NCBI RefSeq assembly: GCF_044547355.1
Contig: NZ_JBIUAG010000007.1
Span: 1-64,000 of the forward strand
Source: Kutzneria sp044547355
GTDB lineage: Bacteria > Actinomycetota > Actinomycetes > Mycobacteriales > Pseudonocardiaceae
Direction: 5' to 3'
Length of the DNA stretch: 64,000 nucleotides
Part shown: piece after piece, positions 50,352 through 58,089 of the stretch
Position numbering within the stretch: the stretch's first letter is position 1
Layout of the letters: each line of letters begins with the position of its first letter
Notes under the pieces: generated by a model
Database searches by the model: none
Told to the model about the DNA's origin: nothing
The model's input: the letters and a program-made list of their open reading frames with translations, nothing else
Translations under genes and position numbers: made by a program

Positions 50352-51014
50352 CTAAGGGGTGCCGGGCCGCCAGCCCGGGTCGGCCAGCTTGCGCTCCAAG
50401 GCATCGGCGTCGACGATCTGGTAATAGCGCCGGTCGGTGACCAGCACCCCGTCCTGGCGCAGCAGGGACACCGCGTGCTCCACCGACTTCGGCGACGCCG
50501 TCACCAACTGCGCCAGCTCCGCCTGCGTCACCCCGCGCACCACGAACCCCGGGCCCACCCGCTCCCCCAGCTCGTGGGCCAGATCCAGCAGCTGCCTCGC
50601 CAGCCGCGCCGGCACGTCCATCGACGCCCGGTACTCCTGCCGCCGGTCCGCCAGCGACAGCCGCTGCCGCAGCAGGTCCGTGACGAACCTCAGCACCTCC
50701 GGATTCTCCTTCGCCAGCGCCAGAAACCTCGGGCCGTCCACATGCACCGCGAGGCCGCTGGACCGCGCCACGATCGTCGCCGACCGCCGGCTGCCCGACA
50801 GCACCCCCATCTCCCCCAGCACCGCTCCCGGGCCGTAGAAGCCCACAATCGAGTCCGCTCCGTTCAGGCCCGGCAGCACCACCTTCACCGAACCCGACTC
50901 GATCAGCAGCACCTCGTCGCTGTCCTCGCCGGCCACGCACAGCAGGTCCCCACCCCGAAACCCCGCCGGCCGCCCCAGCGCCCGCAACCTGCCCCGCACC
51001 GTCTCGAAGTCCAC
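50352..51014 (-). CDS. Crp/Fnr family transcriptional regulator
   Basis: A 220-residue regulator. The N-terminal cyclic-nucleotide-binding beta roll covers about 15-120 (GDLLCVAGEDSDEVLLIESGSVKVV, GEMGVLSGSRRSATIVARS). A dimer helix and C-terminal HTH follow (VTQAELAQLVTASPKSVEHAVSLLRQDGVL) at about 165-195. The GEMGVL...RSAT phosphate-binding cassette looks suitable for cAMP. No Fe-S cysteines, so it is not FNR-like. Precedes the aldo/keto reductase by 38 bases. Confidence 0.9.
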   Translation of the reverse strand: MDFETVRGRLRALGRPAGFRGGDLLCVAGEDSDEVLLIESGSVKVVLPGLNGADSIVGFYGPGAVLGEMGVLSGSRRSATIVARSSGLAVHVDGPRFLALAKENPEVLRFVTDLLRQRLSLADRRQEYRASMDVPARLARQLLDLAHELGERVGPGFVVRGVTQAELAQLVTASPKSVEHAVSLLRQDGVLVTDRRYYQIVDADALERKLADPGWRPGTP

Positions 51015-51088
51015 TCCCCTGTGCTACCAGCTCCGGCCGCCCGGGAGGAGCGTTATGGCCTCGCCTTCCCCCGAGCGGCGGTCACCCT

Positions 51089-51145
51089 CCCCAAGATCAA
51101 GGGACCGATCCTCCCGTCCAACGTCAGGAAGGGCCCCATCATGAC
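51089..51145 (-). repeat. Dispersed intergenic repeat, copy D
   Basis: On the minus strand it reads GTCATGATGGGGCCCTTCC..., ending in GGTCCCTTGATCTTGGGG. It closely matches copies A and B over its full length, in the opposite orientation. It lies 12 bases beyond the stop of the second aldo/keto reductase gene. Confidence 0.85.
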
Positions 51146-51156
51146 GCCGCCGCCCG

Positions 51157-52080
51157 CTACGGCACGGGCTTTCCCCGGGCGGCGGTCCACAGCGCGTACC
51201 ACTCGACGTTGGTCATGGCGGCGGCCTGGGCTTCGGCGTCGGCGCAGGCGCGGATGCGGTCGGGGTTGGCGGTGCCGATGACCGGCTCGATCCGGGCCGG
51301 GTGGCGCATCAGCCAGCCGAGCACGATGGCCTCGGCGGTGGTGTCCTTCTCCTTGGCCATGGCGTCGACCAGGTCGTAGGCGGCGTTGTCGGCCTCGGTG
51401 CGTGGGGCGCCGCTGTAGACGCCCTGGGCCAGGGAGCCCCAGGCCTGGATGCGGATGTCGTTGGCCCGGCAGTACTCGACGGTGCCCTCGGGGAAGCTGA
51501 GCCCGCTGCCCTCGGGGTGGTTGACCAGCACGCCGGACTCCAGCCAGTCCCGCCGGTGCAGGCTCATCTCCAGCTGGTTGGCGACCAGCGGCTCGTCGAG
51601 ATGCCGTTGCAGCAAGGACATCTGGGCGGCGGACATGTTGGACACGCCCAGCGCGCCGACCTTGCCGGCGGCGTGGAGCTCGCCGTACGCGTCGGCGACC
51701 TCGGCCGGATCCATCAGGGGGTCGGGCCGGTGCAGCAGCAGGATGTCGACCCGGTCCACGCCGAGCCGCTCCAGGCTGGCGTCGGCCCGCTCCAGGATCG
51801 CGGCCCTGGACAGGTCGTAGTAGGCCTGGAGAGCGCTCTCCCCCAGCCGGATCCCGCACTTGGTCTGGAGCCGCACCCGGTCGCGCAGCCCGGGGTCGCG
51901 GCGCAGCACCTCGCCGAACACCTGCTCGGCCTTGCCACGGGTGTAGATGTCGGCGTGGTCGAACCAGGTCACGCCGATCTCCACCGCCGCGTGCACCGCC
52001 CGCTCGGCCCGGTCGATGTCCGCCGCGGTCACCGGCGTGTCGTCCCAGGCGCCGCCCAGCCCCATACAGCCGTAGATCAT
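51157..52080 (-). CDS. Aldo/keto reductase, YdhF-like oxidoreductase
   Basis: About 307 residues starting MIYGCMGLGG at 52080. FDHADIYTRGKAEQVFG holds the catalytic Asp and Tyr, LQTKCGIR the Lys, DILLLHRPDPLMDP the His, and IEPVIGTANPDRIRAC the cofactor tail. It resembles YdhF-like reductases of unclear substrate. It is divergent from the first GntR regulator and contains a GAGAGCGCTCTC palindrome at 51829-51840, so it probably belongs to the downstream sugar locus. The frame extends 40 residues upstream, over the intergenic promoter, and that part is unlikely to be translated. Confidence 0.87.
   Translation of the reverse strand: MIYGCMGLGGAWDDTPVTAADIDRAERAVHAAVEIGVTWFDHADIYTRGKAEQVFGEVLRRDPGLRDRVRLQTKCGIRLGESALQAYYDLSRAAILERADASLERLGVDRVDILLLHRPDPLMDPAEVADAYGELHAAGKVGALGVSNMSAAQMSLLQRHLDEPLVANQLEMSLHRRDWLESGVLVNHPEGSGLSFPEGTVEYCRANDIRIQAWGSLAQGVYSGAPRTEADNAAYDLVDAMAKEKDTTAEAIVLGWLMRHPARIEPVIGTANPDRIRACADAEAQAAAMTNVEWYALWTAARGKPVP
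51829..51840. promoter_or_regulatory. GAGAGCGCTCTC palindrome 1 (inside aldo/keto reductase gene)
   Basis: Perfect 12-bp palindrome flanked by G and C. LacI-type operators commonly centre on a CG within such dyads. First of five copies (one with a mismatch) in 9 kb. Confidence 0.55.
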
Positions 52081-52198
52081 GGTCACCGGGCCGACTCTAA
52101 CCACCGCCGCCCACCCGCGCGCCTGCTGGAAGGGCCCGGGAGCCGCCGCTATCCTGGAGCGCCCGCAGTTTCCGCCGCCGACCATGGGGTCCCCAAGC

Positions 52199-52951
52199 AT
52201 GAGCGACTCGTCCGCCGTCCTGCCGGGCTACCCGGACCCGCTGTGGATCCAGGCGGTCGCGCTGGTGCGGGGCGAGATCGAGCGCGGGGTGCTGAAGCCG
52301 GGCATGCGCCTGGCCCCGGAACGCGAGCTGTGCCAGCAACTCGGCATCAGCCGGGTGACGCTGCGCCGAGCCCTGGGCCACCTGGTCGAGGAAGGCGTGC
52401 TGAGCGCGTCCCGCGGCCGGGGCTGGTACGTCAGCAAGGCGGCGCAACCACGCAAGGAATGGCCGAACACGCTGGAGTCGTTCAGCGAGACGGCCGCGCG
52501 GATGGGCCTGACGCCACGGTCGGAGGTGCTCCAGAACCGGGTCGACCCGGCGACCATCGACCAGGCCGAGCGGCTGGGCATCGCCCCCGGCACGATGCTG
52601 TACACGCTGGAACGGGTCCGCCTGCTCAACGACGTGCCCATCGGGCTGGACCTCACCCGCGTGCCCCTCGGCCTGGTGCCGGGCATCGGGGAACTCGACT
52701 TCGGAGAGCGCTCTCTGTACGCCACGCTGGCCGAGGCCGGCGTCGAGCCGGCACGGGCCGACTCCACCATCGAGGCCACCAAGGCCGACGACCGCACGGC
52801 CCGCCACCTCGAGGTCGACCCGGGCGAGCCGCTGCTGGTGATGCACCAGCTCGCCCTCGACCAGAACCAGTCCCCGCTGTTCATGTCGACGATCCGCTAC
52901 GCCGGCGAGCGCTACCGCCTGCGCACCTCGTTCAGCCGCGCCCATCCCTGA
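52199..52951 (+). CDS. GntR/HutC-family regulator 1 (UTRA domain)
   Basis: A 250-residue regulator. The GntR HTH covers about 17-85 (MRLAPERELCQQLGISRVTLRRALGHLVEEGVL, SRGRGWYV), and a UTRA ligand domain about 100-245 (LFMSTIRYAGERYRLR at its end). HutC-type members sense sugar phosphates, as DasR and NagR do. It is a close paralogue of the regulator at 61546-62310 (shared PNTLESFSETARRMGL-type linker). Divergent from the aldo/keto reductase and convergent with an alcohol dehydrogenase. A GAGAGCGCTCTC site lies in its 3' half. Confidence 0.92.
   Translation: MSDSSAVLPGYPDPLWIQAVALVRGEIERGVLKPGMRLAPERELCQQLGISRVTLRRALGHLVEEGVLSASRGRGWYVSKAAQPRKEWPNTLESFSETAARMGLTPRSEVLQNRVDPATIDQAERLGIAPGTMLYTLERVRLLNDVPIGLDLTRVPLGLVPGIGELDFGERSLYATLAEAGVEPARADSTIEATKADDRTARHLEVDPGEPLLVMHQLALDQNQSPLFMSTIRYAGERYRLRTSFSRAHP
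52704..52715. promoter_or_regulatory. GAGAGCGCTCTC palindrome 2 (inside gntR 1)
   Basis: Perfect copy within the UTRA-coding part, reading GAG-CGC-style codons in frame (GERSL). Same palindrome as at 51829, 53368 and 60917. Confidence 0.55.
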
Positions 52952-52958
52952 CCGGCCT

Positions 52959-53885
52959 TCACGCCACCAGCACGCCCTTGACGAAGTCCGGTCCGGCGTC
53001 CTCCATCGACGCGAAGGCCTCGTCGACCTGGTCCAGGGTGTACCGGTGGGTGACCAGCGGGGCGTAGCTGAATCGGCGCTGGGCAATGAGGTCGAGCGTG
53101 GTGACCATGGCCGCCACGACCCGCGTGCGGTCCGGGCAGAAGCCGTTGACCACGGTGACGCCCTTGTACCAGAGGTCCATGTCCATCTTGGCCTCGCCGG
53201 CATGGTGATAGCCGATCACGTTGAGCGTGCCGAAGGGCCGGACCAGGGAACCGGCGGTGGCCAGGCCCGGGGTGACACCGGTGGCCTCGAGCACGAGATC
53301 CATGCGGCCGTCGCCCTGGTACTCGGCCGGCAGCCCGTCCGGGGCCACAGCCTCGTCGAGGCCCAGGGAGAGCGCTCTCCGACGCCGCGCCGGGTCGGGA
53401 TCGACGCCGAGCAGCCGGGCCGGGGCGTGCCGGTTGACCAGCTGCACGAGCCCGAGGCCCATGAAGCCGAGGCCGACCACGGCGACCCGAAGACCGGTCG
53501 CGACGGGCGATCGGGAAAGCGCTTCCTCCAGCACGGCGACGGGCTCGCCGAGGGCATGCGCGGGCTCGATGCCCGTGGGGACGGGGAGAACCGCGTTCGC
53601 GTCCATGACGGCCAGGTCGGCGAATCCCTCGCCGCCGAGGCCGGTGACGAGGTCGCCGACGGCCCAGCGGGTGGCGTGGGCGCCGACGGCGACGACCCGG
53701 CCGGCGATCTCGTGGCCGAGGCGCAGGGGTTCGGCCCCGGGGTCGTGGCGTCGCCAGGCCGACAGGTCGGAGGTGCAGACCCCGCAGGCCAGCACCTCGA
53801 CCAGCACCTGGTCCGGGGCCGGCACGGGATCGGGCAGCGAGACGACCTTCGAGGTGCGTGGGCCGACCAGCTGGCTGAGTCTCAT
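52959..53885 (-). CDS. Medium-chain alcohol/polyol dehydrogenase (MDR superfamily)
   Basis: A 308-residue dehydrogenase. Likely zinc ligands Cys37 (LACGVCTSDL) and His58-Glu59 (RLGHEIAG) are present, and the Rossmann segment VAVVGLGFMGLGLVQLV binds NAD(P). The four-cysteine structural zinc loop is missing, so it belongs to a shorter MDR group. It probably oxidises a sugar alcohol or glycoside hydroxyl in the catabolic locus. Divergent from the ABC importer. Confidence 0.86.
   Translation of the reverse strand: MRLSQLVGPRTSKVVSLPDPVPAPDQVLVEVLACGVCTSDLSAWRRHDPGAEPLRLGHEIAGRVVAVGAHATRWAVGDLVTGLGGEGFADLAVMDANAVLPVPTGIEPAHALGEPVAVLEEALSRSPVATGLRVAVVGLGFMGLGLVQLVNRHAPARLLGVDPDPARRRRALSLGLDEAVAPDGLPAEYQGDGRMDLVLEATGVTPGLATAGSLVRPFGTLNVIGYHHAGEAKMDMDLWYKGVTVVNGFCPDRTRVVAAMVTTLDLIAQRRFSYAPLVTHRYTLDQVDEAFASMEDAGPDFVKGVLVA
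53368..53379. promoter_or_regulatory. GAGAGCGCTCTC palindrome 3 (inside dehydrogenase gene)
   Basis: Perfect copy. A related dyad, GGAAAGCGCTTCC, lies 145 bases further at 53514-53526 in the same gene. Confidence 0.55.
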
Positions 53886-54089
53886 GCTCGTCTCCGAGTG
53901 GTTTGAAGTGGTATGCGGTGGATTGGTGACCTGCCGCACCCCTGATCGCCGCCCACGATGGTCGCATCACGTTTCCGCACCGTCACTACTCTGTTCGGCC
54001 GCTAGACAGTAGCGTTCCGCCTGACCACTCTGGTATGCCGTGGTCTGCAACTGGTACGTCGTCCGTCAGGGCGTGAAGGGAGCCGAGCC
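53886..54089. promoter_or_regulatory. Divergent promoter with GGTATGC(G/C)GTGG elements
   Basis: GGTATGCGGTGG (53910-53921) and GGTATGCCGTGGTC (54032-54045) are near-identical direct elements between the dehydrogenase and the importer operon. The 14-base second version recurs exactly at 62644-62657 inside the SIS gene. TGGTAT also forms the arms of the palindrome before GntR 2. Probable GntR sites. Confidence 0.5.
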
Positions 54090-55064
54090 ATGCGCACCGT
54101 GCTCAGGAAGCTCGGCTTCTACCTGCTCACCGCGTGGGTCGCGATCAGCCTGAACTTCCTGATCCCGCGGATCATGCCCGGCGACCCGGCGTCGCACCTG
54201 ATCAACCAGTTCCACGGCAAGCTCAGCCCGGCGGCCATCCAGGCGCTGCGGGTCCTGTTCGGACAGCCGGACGCCAGCCTGTGGACCCAGTACCTCAACT
54301 ACTGGCACAGCATCCTGACCGGCGACTTCGGCATCTCCTACGCCTACTACCCGGCCGACGTGGGCACCGTGCTGGGCCAGAGCATGTACTGGACGCTGGG
54401 CCTGATCACCGCGTGCACGGTGCTGGGCTTCGTGATCGGCACCGGCCTGGGCATCCTGGCCGGCTGGAAACGCGGCACCTGGCTGGACTCGCTGATACCG
54501 GTGACCACCTTCCTGTCGTCCATCCCGTACTTCTGGTTCGCCATCATCATCGTGCTGGTCTTCGCCATCACGCTGAACTGGTTCCCGCTGTCCGGCGGCT
54601 ACTCGGTCGACACCACCATCGGCTTCACCGGCGACTTCATCGCCAGCGCCCTGTACTACGCGGTGCTGCCGGCGGCGACGATCGTGATCACCTCGGTCGG
54701 CGGCTGGCTGATCAGCATGCGCAACATGATGGTGACCACGCTGTCCGAGGACTACGTCCGGCTGGCCGAGGCCAAGGGGCTGTCGCGGCGGCGGATCATG
54801 TACAAGTACGCGGCGCGCAACGCGATGCTGCCCTCGCTGTCGGGTTTCGCGATGTCGCTGGGCTTCGTGATCGGCGGCTCGATCGTCACCGAGGTGGTGT
54901 TCAACTACCCGGGCCTGGGCACGACGCTGTTCAAGGCCGCGCAGGCCGCGGACTACCCGCTGATGTCGGCCATCTTCCTGCTGATCACCGTCATGGTGCT
55001 GGTGGCCAACCTGCTGGCGGACGTCGTCTACGTGTTCCTCGACCCGAGGACGAGGGAGAGCTGA
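54090..55064 (+). CDS. ABC transporter permease, DppB/OppB family
   Basis: A 324-residue membrane protein with six helices. The N-terminal DppB signature KLGFYLLTAWVAISLNFLIPRIMPGDPA is present, and the EAA loop LAEAKGLSRRRIMYKYAARNAMLPSLSG follows TM4. This family imports di- and oligopeptides, but many actinomycete members import oligosaccharides. First gene of the importer operon. Confidence 0.92.
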   Translation: MRTVLRKLGFYLLTAWVAISLNFLIPRIMPGDPASHLINQFHGKLSPAAIQALRVLFGQPDASLWTQYLNYWHSILTGDFGISYAYYPADVGTVLGQSMYWTLGLITACTVLGFVIGTGLGILAGWKRGTWLDSLIPVTTFLSSIPYFWFAIIIVLVFAITLNWFPLSGGYSVDTTIGFTGDFIASALYYAVLPAATIVITSVGGWLISMRNMMVTTLSEDYVRLAEAKGLSRRRIMYKYAARNAMLPSLSGFAMSLGFVIGGSIVTEVVFNYPGLGTTLFKAAQAADYPLMSAIFLLITVMVLVANLLADVVYVFLDPRTRES

Positions 55065-55066
55065 GG

Positions 55067-57064
55067 ATGGCCATCCAACCCGCGGTCCTCGCCGAGACCG
55101 AGCCGGCCGAGCCGGAGTCCGGCCGCCTGTGGCTGCGCGCGCTGCGCCGGCCGCTGACCCTCACCGGCGTCATCATCACCCTGGTTTTTGCTGTGCTGGC
55201 GGTGATCGGGCCGTGGATCGCGCCCTACGACCCGTCCGCGGTCAGCGACGCCGCCACCGCCGCGCCGTCGTTCGAGCACTGGCTGGGCACCACCCAGAAC
55301 GGCCAGGACATCCTGTCCCAGATGCTCTACGGGGCGCAGGCCTCAATGCTGGTCGGCCTGGGCTCGGCGGTGATCACCACCGTCCTCTCAGTGCTGGTCG
55401 GCGTGACCGCCGGCTACCTGGGCGGCACCAGCGACGAGCTGTTGTCCTTGCTGGCCAACGTGTTCCTGGTGCTGCCGGGCCTGCCGCTGACCATCATCCT
55501 GGCCGCCTACCTGCCGCACAGCGGGTCGCTGGGCATCATCCTGGTGATCTCCCTGACCGGCTGGGCCTGGGGCGCCCGGGTGCTGCGGGCGCAGACGCTC
55601 TCCTTGCGCAAGCGGGACTTCGTGGAGGCGGCGCGGGCCACCGGCGAGCGCACGTCGAAGATCATCCTGCGGGACATCCTGCCCAACCAGCTGGCCGTGA
55701 TCGCCGCGGCCTTCCTGGGCACGGTCACCGCGGCCATCCTCACCCAGGCCAGCCTGGCGTTCCTCGGGCTGACCGACGTCACCCAGTGGTCGTGGGGCAC
55801 GATCCTGTACTGGGCGCAGGCCGACAGCGCGCTGCTGACCGGCTCCTGGTGGTGGTTCGTGCCGGCCGGGCTGGCCATCGCGCTCATCGGCACCGCGCTG
55901 TCGCTGGTCAACTTCGGTATCGACGAGTTCATCAACCCCCGGCTGCGCCAGGCCGGCATCGCCACGGTGAAGGCGCAGCGGGCGCAGGTGTCCCGCAAAC
56001 GCACCAAGCGGGTCAGGCGGGCCCAGGCTCGGCCGCCACGGCCGGCGGGCGCGCCGTTCACGGCGGACAGCACCGATGTCATCCTCGAAGTCCGCAACCT
56101 CAAGGTGAACTACGGCGCCGTCACCGCCGTCGACGACGTGTCGTTCACCTTGAGGCGGGGAGAAGTCCTCGGCATCGCCGGCGAGTCGGGCTCCGGAAAG
56201 TCCACTTTGGCCTATGCCATCACTCGCCTGCACCGGCCGCCGGCCGAGATCGCGCAGGGAGAGATCCGCTACACCGACGCCGACGGGTCCATTGTGGACG
56301 TGCTGGCGATGGACGACGAGCAGCTGCGGGCCTTCCGCTGGGAGGAGCTGTCCATCGTCTTCCAGTCGGCGATGCACGCGCTCAACCCGATCATGCGGAT
56401 CGGCGAGCAGATCGAGGACGCCCTGGTGGCGCACCGGCCCGGCAGCACCGCCCCCGAGCGGGCCGCCCGCGTGGTCGAACTGCTCGGCATCGTGGGCATC
56501 GCGGCCGACCGCGCCGGCTCCTACCCGCATGAGCTGTCCGGCGGCATGCGACAGCGGGCGATGATCGCGGTCGGGCTGGCGCTGGACCCCGAGATCATCG
56601 TCATGGACGAGCCGACCACCGCGCTGGACGTGGTGATCCAGCGGCAGATCATCGACAAGATCATGGAGCTCAAGGACCGGCTCGGCTTCTCGGTCGTGTT
56701 CATCACCCACGACCTGTCGCTGCTGATCGAGATGTCCGACACGATCGCGGTGATGTACGGCGGCAAGATCGTGGAGCTGGCCGCGGCCGAGGACTTCCAC
56801 CAGCGGCCGCAGCACCCCTACAGCCGGGGCCTGCTGGAGTCCTTCCCCACGCTCAGCGGCCCGAAGCGGGAGCTGTCCGGCATTCCCGGCTCGCCGCCGG
56901 ACCTGCGGCGGCTGCCCAGCGGCTGCGCGTTCCGACCCCGCTGCCCGGTCGCCTTCGACGCGTGCGCCGAGCAGGAGCCGCCGCTGTACCAGATCGGCTC
57001 CGCCGCGGCCGCCTGCCTGCTCTACTCCGACAACCACGCCGTCAGGATGGGTGAGACCGCATGA
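55067..57064 (+). CDS. Fused DppC permease and DppD ATPase
   Basis: A 665-residue single polypeptide. Residues 20-295 are a DppC-type permease (LTLTGVIITLVFAVLAVIGPWIAPYDPS, EAA loop EAARATGERTSKIILRDILPN). A basic, Arg/Pro-rich linker spans about 300-337. Residues 338-650 are a DppD ATPase with Walker A GESGSGKS at 372-379, signature LSGGMRQR at 490-497, Walker B IIVMDEPTTALD, and the C-terminal oligopeptide-type CxFxPRC block SGCAFRPRCPVAFDAC. The components are usually separate genes. A GTCCA-N3-TGGAC motif lies at 56287-56299. Confidence 0.92.
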   Translation: MAIQPAVLAETEPAEPESGRLWLRALRRPLTLTGVIITLVFAVLAVIGPWIAPYDPSAVSDAATAAPSFEHWLGTTQNGQDILSQMLYGAQASMLVGLGSAVITTVLSVLVGVTAGYLGGTSDELLSLLANVFLVLPGLPLTIILAAYLPHSGSLGIILVISLTGWAWGARVLRAQTLSLRKRDFVEAARATGERTSKIILRDILPNQLAVIAAAFLGTVTAAILTQASLAFLGLTDVTQWSWGTILYWAQADSALLTGSWWWFVPAGLAIALIGTALSLVNFGIDEFINPRLRQAGIATVKAQRAQVSRKRTKRVRRAQARPPRPAGAPFTADSTDVILEVRNLKVNYGAVTAVDDVSFTLRRGEVLGIAGESGSGKSTLAYAITRLHRPPAEIAQGEIRYTDADGSIVDVLAMDDEQLRAFRWEELSIVFQSAMHALNPIMRIGEQIEDALVAHRPGSTAPERAARVVELLGIVGIAADRAGSYPHELSGGMRQRAMIAVGLALDPEIIVMDEPTTALDVVIQRQIIDKIMELKDRLGFSVVFITHDLSLLIEMSDTIAVMYGGKIVELAAAEDFHQRPQHPYSRGLLESFPTLSGPKRELSGIPGSPPDLRRLPSGCAFRPRCPVAFDACAEQEPPLYQIGSAAAACLLYSDNHAVRMGETA

Positions 57065-58071
57065 CCGCACCGGTGTTGGAGGCCGTCGACGTCACCAAGC
57101 ACTTCCCGGTGCGTGGCCTGATCAAGCGCGGCGGCGGCCGGGTGGTGCACGCCGTGGACAACGTCTCGCTCAAGCTGTACGCCGGGCGGATCACCGCGCT
57201 GGTCGGCGAATCCGGCTCGGGAAAGTCCACTTTGGCCAGACTGCTGGCCCAGCTCTATCCGGTGACCAGCGGCGAGATCCGCCTGCACGGCCAGGCGGTG
57301 CGGGCCACCCGCGGCAAGGCCTTCCGCGACCACGTCAGCAAGGTGCAGCTGATCCTCCAGGACCCGTTCGCCTCCTTCAATCCGGTGGCCTCCATCGCCA
57401 GCACGCTGCGTCGCGCGGTGTCCATCCACCACGAGGACAAGCGCGGGGCCGAGCAGCTGGCGGTGATCGACGACCTGCTCACCCAGACGAACCTGGCGCC
57501 ACCACGGCAGTTCACCGAGAAGTTCCCGCACGAGCTGTCCGGCGGCCAGCTCCAGCGGGTGTCCATTGCCCGGGCGCTCGCGGCCAGCCCGGAGGTGTTC
57601 CTGGCCGACGAGCCGGTGTCCAGTTTGGACGTCTCAATCCGGCTGGGCATCCTGAACCTGTTGCGGCGCCTGACCGAGGAGCGGGACGTGGCCATGCTCT
57701 ACGTCACGCACGACATCGCCTCGGCCCGCTACTTCGCCGCGGACACGGCGGTGATGTACGCCGGCGAGATCGTCGAGACCGGCCCGTCCGAGACCGTCAC
57801 GCAGCGGGCCGCGCATCCCTACACCCAGCTGCTGATCTCCTCGGCCCCGGACCCGTCGCGCACGGATGCCAAGCGGGTCAAGGACATCGGGCAGCCGCCG
57901 AGCCTGATCTCGCCGCCGAGCGGCTGCCGGTTCCATCCGCGCTGCCCGTTCGCGATGGCCCGCTGCCAGCAGGAATCGCCGCCGACCTTCCCCCTCGCCG
58001 ACGGCCACACCGCGCGGTGCTGGCTGTACGCGGACAATCCCGAGCCCGTCGCAGCAGCCACAACTCTCTGA
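57061..58071 (+). CDS. ABC transporter ATPase, DppF/OppF family
   Basis: A 336-residue ATPase overlapping the previous stop by ATGA. Walker A GESGSGKST at about 50, Q-loop LILQDPFASFNP, signature LSGGQLQRVSIARAL, Walker B VFLADEPVSSLD, and the family-specific C-terminal SGCRFHPRCPFAMARC. With DppD it powers the importer. A GTCCA-N3-TGGAC motif is embedded in the Walker B region (57618-57630). Confidence 0.92.
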   Translation: MTAPVLEAVDVTKHFPVRGLIKRGGGRVVHAVDNVSLKLYAGRITALVGESGSGKSTLARLLAQLYPVTSGEIRLHGQAVRATRGKAFRDHVSKVQLILQDPFASFNPVASIASTLRRAVSIHHEDKRGAEQLAVIDDLLTQTNLAPPRQFTEKFPHELSGGQLQRVSIARALAASPEVFLADEPVSSLDVSIRLGILNLLRRLTEERDVAMLYVTHDIASARYFAADTAVMYAGEIVETGPSETVTQRAAHPYTQLLISSAPDPSRTDAKRVKDIGQPPSLISPPSGCRFHPRCPFAMARCQQESPPTFPLADGHTARCWLYADNPEPVAAATTL

Positions 58072-58089
58072 TAGAACGGCCGATGCTCA

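Noticed and set aside
51100..51145. Possible T-box, riboswitch or sRNA in repeat D
   Set aside because: The same sequence recurs at other gene ends, which points to a dispersed repeat rather than a gene-specific RNA.
12036..57240. Recurring GGAAAGTCCACTTTGGCC near 12036 (minus strand), 56201 and 57221
   Set aside because: Encodes the conserved Walker A residues GKSTLA in three ATPases. Protein constraint explains much of it, although the codon choice echoes the GTCCA-N3-TGGAC motif.
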